From the NCBI RefSeq assembly GCF_024267655.1, contig NZ_CP100595.1, positions 1,302,001-1,366,000 of the forward strand: 64,000 nt of DNA. Reading direction: 5' to 3'. Shown piece after piece: positions 35,819 to 45,451 of this stretch; position 1 is the stretch's first letter, and each line of letters opens with the position of its first letter. Under the pieces are notes generated by a model, which worked only from the letters and a program-made list of their open reading frames with translations, was not told where the DNA came from and searched no databases. Position numbers and translations under genes: made by a program. This DNA comes from Arcobacter roscoffensis (lineage in GTDB: Bacteria; Campylobacterota; Campylobacteria; Campylobacterales; Arcobacteraceae).

Positions 35819-37340
35819 AATAGAATTTAATACAACTAACTCATATTTCAAATACATAATAAATAAACTAATAGATGAAGCAAACGTAAATGCCACTTGT
35901 AAACAATACAAAGGCTTTATAATCTTAAAGATTGAAGAGAGTGCAGAGAATATTGAGAGCTTTTTTGCATTACTTGAAAAAAAGCTTCCTGTTTCGATTT
36001 TTTTAGGAAAGTCATATGTAATAGAAGAGTTTGATGAAACAATAGAAGAGTTAGAGTGTAAAGAAATAAAACAAAACCTTACACTTTTAACAAACGACTC
36101 AATCAAAGATATTATAGAAAACAACGATATTGACTTTTTAAATGATATAGTAAAAATCTCAAAAGGTGGAGTTTCAAGATTTGAAACACACAATGGTTTA
36201 AAAGATCTATTTTTACCAAATAAAGAGTTAAGAGAAGAGTTTGAAAGTAAAGGTCATGAAGTAAAACTTCTAATTACTGATTTAAATAAAATCACAGACT
36301 TATTTGATGTAAGTGCAAAAGATTTACAACTTTTATGCTCTATAGAAAGACCTCTTGTAAAACTAAAGTTTAAACTTTTACAAAACAAAGAAAATGAGTA
36401 CTCATCTACAAACTTTATTTATGCAAAAATACCTGATGATAAAGAAACGGTTTTATTTGCTCAGGCTTTAAAACAAAAAGATATTTCTCATATACTTTAT
36501 GTAAATGATGATGTTTATCAAGATGGACTAAAAGTTACATATTTCAATGATGAGAACCTAATCATACATGGAGATAAAGGTCTTTTCCCTAAGTTTGATT
36601 ATCTAGCAAATAAGAAGTTTAACTCTTCAAAAGAGTATTTTGATGAAAATGGAGGAGTTTATAAAGCAATACTAGCTCAAAATAATAAAAGACTTGTTCC
36701 AAGTGCAGGAGTTTACTTCTCTTCTAACTCAAATAAAAGCTCGGTTTTAATGAACCTTCCAACAAAGGGTTTAAAAGAAGTAATAGCAATACCAAATATA
36801 ATAAACTCTTTTGAAAACTGTTTAGAAGAAATAACAGAAATAGATGAGTTTTGTGAAAGACTTGTTTCAAACTATAAAAACAAATTTCCAACATATTTTG
36901 AGGATATGAGTGTAGATAAAAATGCTCATGGTTTTGAATCTATTATAAATATGTGTGCAAAAGCCTTAGGTATGAAAGGTGGAGCAAAAGAGTTTGAAGA
37001 TACAGCTTTAAGTATAAACATAAAAAGTGGTATTCAAATAGATATGAAGCTTGTAAATTTAGATGGGGTTAACTATCTAGATTATAGAAGAACGGTTCAA
37101 TCTATCATGTCATATAAGATGGCAGATGTAGATAATGCTACTTTAGCTTACTCTTTTTATGAAAGCCTTAGTGAGTTTATCTGTAACTATACAGATGAGG
37201 TTGCAAAAGAGATAAAAGCAAAAGACGTAGTAATGAGCGGAGATATGTTCTCAAACTCAATCTTACTTTCAAAAACACATAAAAAACTAAGTAAAAACTA
37301 TAACTTCATTCTTCCTAAAGAGTATCCTTTAGATTACTAA
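35802..37340 (+). CDS. hydE: HydE hydrogenase accessory protein, a shortened HypF/Kae1-like protein
   Basis: A 512-residue protein in the position of epsilonproteobacterial hydE. Reading it against HypF encoded at 39819 shows parallels: an acylphosphatase-like start (about 1-90) without the VQGVGFRP catalytic loop; KRLVPSAGVYFSSNSNKSSV (about 295) opposite KKILALGANQKSAIAI; FEDTALSINIKSG opposite YEGETGLLIEQNY; and DVVMSGDMFSNSILL (475) opposite EVVLSGGVFQNKTLL. The zinc fingers, HHYAH metal motif and GTGYGDDG nucleotide motif are missing. It is therefore probably a non-catalytic HypF relative that helps mature HydAB. The homology was judged by eye. Confidence 0.7.
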   Translation: MQLIYKIEFNTTNSYFKYIINKLIDEANVNATCKQYKGFIILKIEESAENIESFFALLEKKLPVSIFLGKSYVIEEFDETIEELECKEIKQNLTLLTNDSIKDIIENNDIDFLNDIVKISKGGVSRFETHNGLKDLFLPNKELREEFESKGHEVKLLITDLNKITDLFDVSAKDLQLLCSIERPLVKLKFKLLQNKENEYSSTNFIYAKIPDDKETVLFAQALKQKDISHILYVNDDVYQDGLKVTYFNDENLIIHGDKGLFPKFDYLANKKFNSSKEYFDENGGVYKAILAQNNKRLVPSAGVYFSSNSNKSSVLMNLPTKGLKEVIAIPNIINSFENCLEEITEIDEFCERLVSNYKNKFPTYFEDMSVDKNAHGFESIINMCAKALGMKGGAKEFEDTALSINIKSGIQIDMKLVNLDGVNYLDYRRTVQSIMSYKMADVDNATLAYSFYESLSEFICNYTDEVAKEIKAKDVVMSGDMFSNSILLSKTHKKLSKNYNFILPKEYPLDY

Positions 37341-37345
37341 AAACA

Positions 37346-37370
37346 ATAGCCTAAATATCTTTTAGGCTAT
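37346..37370 (+). terminator. Hairpin after hydE
   Basis: A perfect 10-bp stem, ATAGCCTAAA / TTTAGGCTAT, with loop TATCT starts 5 bases after the hydE stop. No T-run follows, so termination efficiency is uncertain. Confidence 0.6.
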
Positions 37371-37527
37371 ACCTCAAATAATAAGTAAAAAATATAAATT
37401 TTAAACTATTTTTACTTTGCTAACATAGTTATTTAACACAGTAATCCTCTTATTTTAATAATAAATAAAGTATTATAGTATTAATATATAATATTAATAT
37501 GTTTTAGTAATTAAAGGTAATAGTTAA

Positions 37528-38076
37528 ATGACAGTAAGTACTAGTAATAATTTAAATCATTTGATTCAAAAAGTTCAATCATCTAATAAAACACAAAATA
37601 CAAAAGAAAGTTCTATGATTCAAAAAGAAGAGCTTGGAGAAAAAAAAGATTCTGAAAGATATAATTTTTTAACTGCAAATGGCTGGTTGGATAATTCAAT
37701 AATTATGAAAGATGAGAAATTGAATGCAGAATTTAGAAATTATGTAGATAATATGAGCGAAGATGAATATTTCTCTTTCCTCACTTCAATGGCTTGTGAT
37801 TTTGCACCAGGATTTGGTAATAATATAAATAATTTGCCTCTTAACGAAGCTCCTTCAAAAAAAGACCCAAACATTGAATTTTCTTCATTATCAAGTATAA
37901 AAAAATACTTTACAGATGAATATAATGAAGTATTAACAAATACTGCTAAATGGGGTGGAGATACAACAAATGCGATAAATACAATAACTAATCTTTTAGA
38001 TTTTTTTAAAAATTATGAATCAAAAGAACAAGAAAAACAATACATTACTTTAGGACAAGGTAGTATAAATGTCTAA
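37528..38076 (+). CDS. Unknown protein, C-terminal module shared with the next gene
   Basis: A 182-residue soluble protein with no signal peptide. A polar, low-complexity N-terminus (about 1-45) precedes a module (about 46-182) with RYNFLTANGWLDNS, WGGDTTNAINTI and FFKNYESKEQEKQYITLGQG. The same module ends the product of 38132-38890. AAAGG lies about 8 bases ahead of the ATG. The preceding gap (37371-37527) holds very A/T-rich palindromic sequence around TATTAATATATAATATTA. No function is recognised. Confidence 0.65.
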   Translation: MTVSTSNNLNHLIQKVQSSNKTQNTKESSMIQKEELGEKKDSERYNFLTANGWLDNSIIMKDEKLNAEFRNYVDNMSEDEYFSFLTSMACDFAPGFGNNINNLPLNEAPSKKDPNIEFSSLSSIKKYFTDEYNEVLTNTAKWGGDTTNAINTITNLLDFFKNYESKEQEKQYITLGQGSINV

Positions 38077-38250
38077 AAGTATTTTAAAATATATTATGTT
38101 TACAAAATAAAACTAAAAAAAGGAGTTTATAATGCAAGTAACAAATAATACATATACAAACTATTATAATCAAACAAATAGCACAACAAAAGTAGAAAAA
38201 ACAGAAAAAAGCTCTTTTGCTTCAATGTTGACAGGTTCACAAAAAGAAGA
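38002..38250 (+). repeat. Direct repeat, copy 1 (249 bp)
   Basis: It spans the 3' end of gene 37528, the whole intergenic region with its ribosome site and the first about 40 codons of gene 38132. It is repeated at 38816-39064 with an exact 814-bp offset, no gaps and only about six substitutions. Confidence 0.9.
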
Positions 38251-38890
38251 TGTAGATGAGCAAGGAAGATTTCTAAAGTACATGGATAAGTATAATGCAT
38301 TTGATTCCCTTTCACAAGAAGATAGAAAAGTCTTTAGAGAAATACTAAAAGATGACAAAGTAACAATGGCTGAAATAGATAATCTATCTTATAATCAAGC
38401 AGAAATTAGTCAAGAATCATTTAATTTACCAGCAAAAAAACTAGATAAAGGGAATAGTATCGGAAAAGAAAGATATGATGCTTTAGCAATTAATGGCTGG
38501 TTTAAGAATTCTGCTTTTGAAAAAGATGAAAATTTAAAGGAAGAGTTTAAAAGTTATTTGGGAGAAATGTCACAAAGAAGTTTTTCAATGACTTTGTTTT
38601 CTATGATTAGAAGTTTTACTCCTGGAATGGTTGAAAATAATGACTTACTTCCTTTACATTTAGCACCAAAACATAAGGATGCATCGATTGAACTTTCTTC
38701 TGTTTCAAGTATAACTAATTACTTTCAGGATAATTATAACTCAATAGTTGAAAATGTAAATAAATGGGGTGGAGATGCAACAGAGGCACTTAAAAATGTA
38801 TCAGGATTAATTAACTTTTTTAAAAATTATGAATCAAAAGAACAAGAAAAACAATATATTACTTTAGGACAAGGTAGTAGAAATGTCTAA
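38132..38890 (+). CDS. Unknown mosaic protein combining modules of both neighbours
   Basis: A 252-residue protein. Residues 1-92 (MQVTNNTYTNYYNQTN..., LTGSQ, DSLSQEDRKVFREILKDDK) match the start of the protein at 38946; residues about 108-252 (RYDALAINGWFKNS, WGGDATEAL, NYESKEQEKQYITLGQG) match the end of the protein at 37528. It therefore looks like a recombinant of the two. The Asn/Thr/Ser-rich, probably disordered N-terminus would fit an export signal of the flagellar/type III kind, but this is speculative. A strong AAAAGGAG ribosome site lies ahead of the ATG. Confidence 0.7.
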   Translation: MQVTNNTYTNYYNQTNSTTKVEKTEKSSFASMLTGSQKEDVDEQGRFLKYMDKYNAFDSLSQEDRKVFREILKDDKVTMAEIDNLSYNQAEISQESFNLPAKKLDKGNSIGKERYDALAINGWFKNSAFEKDENLKEEFKSYLGEMSQRSFSMTLFSMIRSFTPGMVENNDLLPLHLAPKHKDASIELSSVSSITNYFQDNYNSIVENVNKWGGDATEALKNVSGLINFFKNYESKEQEKQYITLGQGSRNV

Positions 38891-39064
38891 AAGTATTTTA
38901 AAATATATTATGTTTACAAAATAAAACTAAAAAAAGGAGTTTATTATGCAAGTAACAAATAATACATATACAAACTATTATAATCAAACAAATAACACAA
39001 CAAAAGTAGAAAAAACAGAAGAAAGCTCTTTTGCTTCAATGTTGACAGGTTCACAAGAAGAAGA
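38816..39064 (+). repeat. Direct repeat, copy 2 (249 bp)
   Basis: The second copy of 38002-38250 covers the end of gene 38132, the intergenic region and the start of gene 38946. Near-identity across non-coding as well as coding bases points to recent duplication or gene conversion. Confidence 0.9.
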
Positions 39065-39695
39065 GGAAGTTGGTAGGTATGTAAAATATATGGATCAATT
39101 TAATTATTTTGATTCTTTATCAGAAGAAGATAGAAAAGTTTTTAGAGAAATACTAAAAGATGATAAGATAACAATGGCTGAGATGGATAGTTTGAGTTAT
39201 GAGCAAGCAGTAAGATTTGAGAAAGTAGCTTTTCCTCAAGGAAATTTTTCTAAAGAACAACTTAACAATACTCCTATTGTAAACATGCCAAATCAAGCAG
39301 TTCACATGCTCTCTGCCACAAAAAGAACAAATGATAAAACTTTTAACGAAGCTTTATATAGAACAGCAAGAGAAATAGATGACGACTCATACAGAAGGAC
39401 TATTTTTAGAGAAGTAAAAACAAATGTAACACAAGTACATTTTGGAGACCCTTTAGTTGAAACATTTAATGTAATAGCATATGAAAATGCAAAAAATCTT
39501 TGGAAAGAAGATATTGATAAGATGAATATAAACTTTGATAAATTCTTGACAGATGTAATTACTTTACATGAAAAAGCACTAGTAAATCCTAAAACACATC
39601 CTGCGGTTATAGACCAACATCAAGAAAAACTTGATGGATATAATATAATTTTAAAACATTATACTGACATAAAAAAAGAATCAATTTATGCTTGA
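38946..39695 (+). CDS. Unknown protein, N-terminal module shared with the previous gene
   Basis: A 249-residue protein. Residues 1-90 share the MQVTNNTYTNYYNQTN...SFASMLTGSQ and DSLSEEDRKVFREILKDDKITMAEMDSLSYEQA module with the gene at 38132. The remainder (about 95-249) is different, helical and charged (RTAREIDDDSYRRTIFREVK, EKALVNPKTHPAVIDQHQEKL). There is no signal peptide, membrane segment or recognised family. The ribosome site sits in the duplicated intergenic repeat, so all three genes probably form one transcription unit with repeated signals. Confidence 0.7.
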   Translation: MQVTNNTYTNYYNQTNNTTKVEKTEESSFASMLTGSQEEEEVGRYVKYMDQFNYFDSLSEEDRKVFREILKDDKITMAEMDSLSYEQAVRFEKVAFPQGNFSKEQLNNTPIVNMPNQAVHMLSATKRTNDKTFNEALYRTAREIDDDSYRRTIFREVKTNVTQVHFGDPLVETFNVIAYENAKNLWKEDIDKMNINFDKFLTDVITLHEKALVNPKTHPAVIDQHQEKLDGYNIILKHYTDIKKESIYA

Positions 39696-39818
39696 TCTTC
39701 AAAGATTGTTGTATAAATAAGAAGAATGATTAATTAATACTTTAAAACCTTCTTCTAAATAATTTTACAATAAGAATTTTTTTATACAATTATAAAAAAC
39801 TTATATATTGGATGATTG

Positions 39819-42044
39819 ATGAAAACTTTACAAATTGAGATTAAAGGTATAGTTCAAGGAGTAGGGTTTCGACCATATGTATATAATCTAGCTTTAAAAC
39901 ATGAGATAAAAGGTTGGGTTAACAACGATGAAAAAGGAGTAAATATAGTAGTTTACTCTTTTGAAAAAAACTGCGAAAACTTCATAAATGAACTAAAAAA
40001 CAATCCCCCAGTTTTAGCAAGAATAGACTCTTTAGAAATAAAAGAAATAACAAAAATAAAAGAGTATAAAAGCTTTGAGATTATACAAAGTACTAAGCAA
40101 AACAACAAAACTACAATAGTCTCACCAGATATGGCGATATGCCAAGACTGCATAGATGACATAAACGATAAAAACAACTTTAGATACAATTATGCTTTAA
40201 CAAACTGTACAAACTGTGGTCCAAGATACTCTATAATCAAAACAGTTCCCTATGATAGAGAAAATACTTCAATGAGTGAATTTGAATTATGTCAAAAATG
40301 TAAAGAAGAGTATGAAAATCCAACAAATAGAAGATACCATGCCCAACCAGTTGCATGTGAGACTTGTGGACCAAATGTGACTTTGTATAATAAAAATAAA
40401 GAAGTATCTTCAAATATAGAAGCTATAGAACAGTGTGCAAACTATATAGATGAAGGAAAGATTGTTGCAATCAAAGGCTTAGGCGGTTTTCATCTAATTT
40501 GTGATGCAACAAATAGCAAAGTTGTAAAAGAATTAAGACTTAGAAAAAATAGACCAAGTAAACCTTTTGCAGTTATGTTTGATAATATCAAGACTATTAA
40601 AGATTATACAATTTTGAGCTCAAAAGAAGAAGAATTATTAAACTCAAAAGAAAAACCTATAGTTTTAGTCAAAAAAGTAGAACAAGCAGACTTGTGTGAA
40701 GAAGTTGCACCAAATATTGATAGACTAGGGTGCTTTATAGCTTATACACCTTTACATCATCTACTTTTTAGATTTACAAACAAACCTTTAGTTGCAACAA
40801 GTGCAAACTTAAAAGATGAACCTATTATTAGATTTAAAGATGAGATTTTAGAAAAGTTAGGTCATGTGGTGGATTTTGTACTTGATTTTAATAGAGATAT
40901 TGTAAATGCTTGTGATGATTCTGTTATACAAGTTGTGAACAATGATATTTTGAAGCTTAGAAATGCAAGAGCTTATGCCCCTACAGCTATAAACTTACAA
41001 AAAAAGGCAAATAAAAAGATATTAGCTCTTGGAGCAAATCAAAAATCAGCAATAGCAATAGCTTCTGAAAATAATCTTATTTTATCTCCTCATATTGGAG
41101 ATTTAAACTCTATTGATGCAGTGGAGTATTTCATAAGAACTATTGATACATTTAAAAGATTTTATGACTTTGTACCTGATGTTATTGTTTGTGATAAGCA
41201 TCCAAATTATGAGAGTGTAAAATGGGCAAAATCACAAGATATTAAACTTGTACAAGTTCAACATCATTATGCTCATATTTTATCAACTATGGCAGAATAC
41301 AAGCTTGAAAAAGATGTCTTAGGAATAGCTTTTGATGGTACAGGTTATGGTGATGATGGAAATATATGGGGTGGTGAAGCTTTTGTTTGTAATAAAAAAG
41401 AGTATAAAAGAGCTTATCATTTACAGTATTTTAAACTCCTAGGAGGTGAAAAGGCTGTAAAAGAGCCTAAAAGAATAGCTCTATCTCTTCTTTTTGATAA
41501 CTATACTTTAGAAGAGGTTCTATCACAAAACAATAGTGTCGTAAACGCCTTTAGTGGAAATGAGATAAAGCTTTTACATACTATGTGGCAGAAAGATTTA
41601 AATGCCCCACTTACAAGCTCAATAGGAAGGCTTTTTGATGCAGTTGCTAGTATTGCAAATCTTGCTCATATCCAAAGTTATGAGGGAGAAACAGGTCTTT
41701 TGATAGAGCAAAACTATGATGAAAAAATAAAAGATATTTATTCATATGCGTTAAATGAGGAAGAAATAGATATTAGTTCAATGATAAAAGAAATGCTAGA
41801 AGATAAACAAACACAAGTTATATGTACTAAGTTTATAAATACTTTAACTCAGATAATCCTTGATATTTCAAATAGATATGATGATTTAGAAGTGGTTTTA
41901 AGTGGTGGAGTTTTTCAAAATAAAACTCTTTTAGAATTAGTAACAAAAAAGCTTGAAAATCAAAATAAAAAATACTACTACTCAAAACAAATTCCTTTAA
42001 ATGATGGTGGAATTTCAGTAGGTCAAATCTATCATATAACTTAA
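39819..42044 (+). CDS. hypF: Carbamoyltransferase HypF
   Basis: A 741-residue hydrogenase maturation protein. Domains in order: acylphosphatase (VQGVGFRPYVYNLAL, about 1-90), two zinc fingers (CQDC...CTNC and CQKC...CETC, about 105-185), YrdC-like (about 200-385) and Kae1-like (about 400-741, with QHHYAHILS metal motif, FDGTGYGDDGNIWGGE and LSGGVFQNKTLL). It makes the thiocarboxamide on HypE that becomes the cyanide ligands of the NiFe site. The ATG at 39819 has GGAT ahead. It lies about 12.7 kb from hypBCDEA, so hyp genes are split. Confidence 0.95.
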   Translation: MKTLQIEIKGIVQGVGFRPYVYNLALKHEIKGWVNNDEKGVNIVVYSFEKNCENFINELKNNPPVLARIDSLEIKEITKIKEYKSFEIIQSTKQNNKTTIVSPDMAICQDCIDDINDKNNFRYNYALTNCTNCGPRYSIIKTVPYDRENTSMSEFELCQKCKEEYENPTNRRYHAQPVACETCGPNVTLYNKNKEVSSNIEAIEQCANYIDEGKIVAIKGLGGFHLICDATNSKVVKELRLRKNRPSKPFAVMFDNIKTIKDYTILSSKEEELLNSKEKPIVLVKKVEQADLCEEVAPNIDRLGCFIAYTPLHHLLFRFTNKPLVATSANLKDEPIIRFKDEILEKLGHVVDFVLDFNRDIVNACDDSVIQVVNNDILKLRNARAYAPTAINLQKKANKKILALGANQKSAIAIASENNLILSPHIGDLNSIDAVEYFIRTIDTFKRFYDFVPDVIVCDKHPNYESVKWAKSQDIKLVQVQHHYAHILSTMAEYKLEKDVLGIAFDGTGYGDDGNIWGGEAFVCNKKEYKRAYHLQYFKLLGGEKAVKEPKRIALSLLFDNYTLEEVLSQNNSVVNAFSGNEIKLLHTMWQKDLNAPLTSSIGRLFDAVASIANLAHIQSYEGETGLLIEQNYDEKIKDIYSYALNEEEIDISSMIKEMLEDKQTQVICTKFINTLTQIILDISNRYDDLEVVLSGGVFQNKTLLELVTKKLENQNKKYYYSKQIPLNDGGISVGQIYHIT

Positions 42045-42057
42045 AATTTAAACCAAG

Positions 42058-42088
42058 TTTACTAAATAGAGTAGGGCTATTTAGTAAA
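42058..42088 (+). terminator. Hairpin after hypF
   Basis: A perfect 12-bp stem, TTTACTAAATAG / CTATTTAGTAAA, loop AGTAGGG, 14 bases after the hypF stop. The T-run after it is weak (CATCTTTC). Confidence 0.65.
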
Positions 42089-42455
42089 CATCTTTCATTA
42101 ATATTCTTTATAATCAGTATAAAAAACAAAGTAGGAGAATAAATCTATATTTTATTCAAAATCACTCGTTTAATAAAATATTTATAGTATTACAAAGTGT
42201 ACACTATTTATTAGTCTATTTATGTTAAATAAAATGTATGAAAATATTCTATGGAGTCTATATATAGGTAAATATTGAAAAAATAATTTTTTGAAAAAAG
42301 CTTCTTGTTTTTTCTTTTAAATATGGTGTATTTTATTTATTATAAATTATATGATATGTATATGTTTTAATAGTATTAAAAACATATAAGTGAAAATATA
42401 TTATGATATATAAATCTTACTATGTTAAAATCATGAAAAAATTTTAAGGTAACTT
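42089..42455. other. A/T-rich intergenic region
   Basis: About 370 bases with no convincing ORF. A near-perfect dyad, TATATGTTTTAAT / ATTAAAAACATATA (42359-42388, one bulged base), lies about 70 bases before the next gene and may be an operator or hairpin. Otherwise nothing recognisable is seen. Confidence 0.4.
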
Positions 42456-42872
42456 ATGATTAAAACAGCACATGAAATTTCAAATGAAAATGGATATATA
42501 AAATACAACTTCTTTGAAATCCACCCTGACTTAGAAGCTATAATTGCAGAAGATTATCATACATATGGAACTGATAAATATGAAAAGCAAGAGTATTGTG
42601 AAGCTATGTATAAAAAGAATTTTTATGACAAATATGATGAGAGTTTATACAAAGAAGTTTATGATAAATATATCAACAATGAAAAGTTTAAAGAAAAAGC
42701 AATGTTTGTATATAGTGTTATAGACTATGATAAATATAAGCAGTTTGTGAAGCTTAATCCTGAGATAGAAAACCCAAATGAATTAACTATTACATATTCT
42801 ATTTTAGATAGTAGTGGTGTGAAAGTACAGATTTATAATTTAGCGATTACTGATATTTCTTTTGTGTTTTAG
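42456..42872 (+). CDS. Unknown small soluble protein
   Basis: A 138-residue protein rich in Tyr, Lys and Glu (DKYEKQEYCEAMYKKNFYDKY, about residues 42-65). No signal peptide, membrane helix or known motif is seen. TAAGGTAAC precedes the ATG, giving an AAGG ribosome site. It is isolated, with a hairpin region upstream and a terminator just downstream, so it is probably monocistronic. Confidence 0.65.
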   Translation: MIKTAHEISNENGYIKYNFFEIHPDLEAIIAEDYHTYGTDKYEKQEYCEAMYKKNFYDKYDESLYKEVYDKYINNEKFKEKAMFVYSVIDYDKYKQFVKLNPEIENPNELTITYSILDSSGVKVQIYNLAITDISFVF

Positions 42873-42893
42873 AGGTTTAAACTAAGTTTTTAG

Positions 42894-42924
42894 AAACTAG
42901 ACTTAAAAGTCTAGTTTTTATTTT
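42894..42924. terminator. Bidirectional terminator
   Basis: The stem AAACTAGACTT / AAGTCTAGTTT with a two-base centre, followed by TTATTTT. It lies between gene 42456 and the convergent chemoreceptor gene and ends at the latter's stop codon. Confidence 0.75.
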
Positions 42925-45205
42925 AGAAATTTTCCCAAATTTCTTCTTGGGAATCTTCTTCTTTTTTTATTTTAGTATCTTCTTTATGTTTTATATTTTT
43001 TAAAGAAAGCTTTTTCTCTTTTACTTCATCTTTTCCAAGAAACTCTTTTGCATTTGCATTTTCTACGATAGTATTTGCTATTGTTGAAGTAGTTGTTGCT
43101 ATTTCTTGAGTTTGATTAGCAATACCAGCATTTTTTTGTGTTTGTTCATCCAAAGAGTTAATTGCATCATTTATTTGAACTATTCCCGTTTGTTGTTCAT
43201 TAGCAGCATTTGATACATCACTTATAAGTTCTATAGTTTCGTTTATATTAGATTTTAGGTCTACATAACCTTCTTGCATGTTATGGGCAATATTTTTGCC
43301 TTCATTAGCTTTTAAAGTAGCTTTTTCAACTAAATCTTTTATTTCTTTAGCAGCCTCTGCACTTCTTGAAGCAAGGTTTCGCACTTCTTGTGCTACAACT
43401 GCAAAACCTTTTCCTGCTTCACCTGCTGTTGCTGCTTCTACTGCGGCATTAAGTGACAGAATATTTGTTTGGAAGGCAATTTGGTCAATAACTGTAATTG
43501 CTTCATTTATTGAGCTAACTTGTGTATTTATATCCTCCATTGCTGTTGTAGTTTGTATTGCTAAATCTTCACCTTTATTAGCAGAGCTAGTTACATTTGA
43601 AGTAAGGTCATTCATTTTTGTGATTTTTTGAGTCGTAAGGGAAATATTACTTGTGATTTCTTCAAGAGCTGCTGCTGTTTGTTCTAGTGATGCTGCTGCT
43701 TCATTTGAGCTTATATTTAAAGTATCAACATTTTCAAGTAGTATTTTTGAACTGTTATTTAAGGTAAGACCGTTTGATTTATTTTCAATTAGCATACTTG
43801 TAATTGAAATACCTAGACTATTTACTCCATTCGCTAATCTTTCTAGATGCTCTTTTATTCCAGTTGTGTCAACTTTATTTAAGTAGTTGTAATTTGAGAA
43901 CTGCTCTAATACATCTAAAATATTATCTATATTTTGCTCTAATGTATCACCCATATTATTTAGAACATCTTTTAGTTTATTTAAGGCTGGATTGTTTACA
44001 TTTGTTGTAATTCTTTGATATAAGTCACCTTTTTCAAACTCACTTAATACTTCTACTGTTTCATTTATAATTGCTCTATCTTCTTCGATATTCTTTTTAG
44101 CTATTTTGATATTTTCATTAACTACCTTTGACATGATACCAATCTCAGTTTTAGTAGTGTTTTTTAGTTCTTCAACATTTGGAATCTCTCTATTTAAATA
44201 TTTGAAGAAATTTAGTAAACCTTCTTGGAATTGGATAATTTGATTATTAATGTCTCTTGGTATATAAACCCCAAGTATTAATATAATAGATATAACAATA
44301 AGTGAAATAATTTTAATAGCAAGTTCTAAGTTGTAGTTAGTTTCAGCCACATCAGGACCAATAGTGTCTTGTTCTTTTTTTATAGAGGTTTTAAGTTTTT
44401 GTGCAATATTGGCAATATTTGGACCAATAGTGTCTAATCTTTCAATAACTTTGTTTCTCTTATCAATAACTTCAATAACATCATTTAATCCACTTTTATA
44501 AATTTCAATTAATGCTGTTGCTTCTTTTAGTTGTTCCAATCTATTGTTATTTTGAACTTGGTTTTGTACAGATGCTATTTGTTTTTTTAGTAAATTAAAC
44601 TCTTTGTGGGCTCTTTGATTATCTACATGTTTATTTGAAATCAAAAATTTTGCAGAATATAATCTTGCTAAAAGTAGTGTTCTTACGGTTTTTGCAGCTT
44701 CAAGTGAAGCTATTAAATCACTATCTCTTTGAGCACTATTCATAACTTTAGTAAGTAAGTTTTCTATTTCTTTACCATTTACATCTAAATTTCCATAAAC
44801 TATTTTATTTCTTTGTTCCATATAGTCTGTAAGCATAAAAAAGTTTTTTCTATACTCTTCTAGATTTTTAGATAACTTTTCTACTAAAGGTTTTCTATTT
44901 GTATTTTCAATCTCTTTTAAAGCTTTGTTGATATGCTCTTTTGTTTTATCATAATAAGCCTCAAAGTCTTCAATATCTTTTTTGTTCATGTTATGAATAT
45001 AATCTTTTACATTCATTCTTACCATCAACATATTTGATTGAACATTACTAGCTAGAACTGTATCTTTAGCCATCTCCCTATAACTTGAAAAGCCTTTAGC
45101 TGCTTTATCAATTCCAAATATACTATATAGTCCTAGTGTAACTATAAGTATACACACAATCGTAAATGAAATAATCAGTTTTAACTTAATTGTTAAATTA
45201 TTCAT
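42923..45205 (-). CDS. Methyl-accepting chemotaxis protein with a C-terminal xWxxF tether
   Basis: A 760-residue chemoreceptor. N-terminal membrane helix (about 5-25), large helical periplasmic sensing domain (about 30-295, four-helix-bundle type), second helix (about 297-318), linker with HAMP-like segments, then the cytoplasmic signalling domain with the conserved hairpin [20 protein letters not shown]. It ends EEIWENF, matching the xWxxF pentapeptide that tethers CheR/CheB in other bacteria. The start at 45205 uses AGGAG 9 bases ahead; the ATG at 45223 has no ribosome site. The signalling domain is very like that of the receptor at 52488. Confidence 0.92.
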   Translation of the reverse strand: MNNLTIKLKLIISFTIVCILIVTLGLYSIFGIDKAAKGFSSYREMAKDTVLASNVQSNMLMVRMNVKDYIHNMNKKDIEDFEAYYDKTKEHINKALKEIENTNRKPLVEKLSKNLEEYRKNFFMLTDYMEQRNKIVYGNLDVNGKEIENLLTKVMNSAQRDSDLIASLEAAKTVRTLLLARLYSAKFLISNKHVDNQRAHKEFNLLKKQIASVQNQVQNNNRLEQLKEATALIEIYKSGLNDVIEVIDKRNKVIERLDTIGPNIANIAQKLKTSIKKEQDTIGPDVAETNYNLELAIKIISLIVISIILILGVYIPRDINNQIIQFQEGLLNFFKYLNREIPNVEELKNTTKTEIGIMSKVVNENIKIAKKNIEEDRAIINETVEVLSEFEKGDLYQRITTNVNNPALNKLKDVLNNMGDTLEQNIDNILDVLEQFSNYNYLNKVDTTGIKEHLERLANGVNSLGISITSMLIENKSNGLTLNNSSKILLENVDTLNISSNEAAASLEQTAAALEEITSNISLTTQKITKMNDLTSNVTSSANKGEDLAIQTTTAMEDINTQVSSINEAITVIDQIAFQTNILSLNAAVEAATAGEAGKGFAVVAQEVRNLASRSAEAAKEIKDLVEKATLKANEGKNIAHNMQEGYVDLKSNINETIELISDVSNAANEQQTGIVQINDAINSLDEQTQKNAGIANQTQEIATTTSTIANTIVENANAKEFLGKDEVKEKKLSLKNIKHKEDTKIKKEEDSQEEIWENF

Positions 45206-45451
45206 TTTTCTTATCTCCTCCATAAATTTTACTTATTATACTTAAGATATGATAATAGTTCTCACTATTGAAGTTATATTTGTAGTTATAATTTTAAATA
45301 TATTTTTGATTATTATTAGTATGTAAAAAAATAGTTATAAATTTATAAAATAAAAGAATTATGAAATTAATTTGTAATAAATTACAAGATAGTTACATAA
45401 AAGTTTAACTTAAATTTAGATAAAATCTTTGTTTTTAAATTAAGGAGAATT

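Noticed and set aside
35768-36193. 141-codon ORF on the minus strand
   Set aside because: It is antisense across the hydD/hydE junction with no domain; both sense genes are well supported.
38002-39064. Insertion sequence or CRISPR as explanation of the direct repeats
   Set aside because: There is no transposase, no inverted ends and no short regular repeat-spacer pattern; the repeats coincide with gene ends and starts of paralogues.
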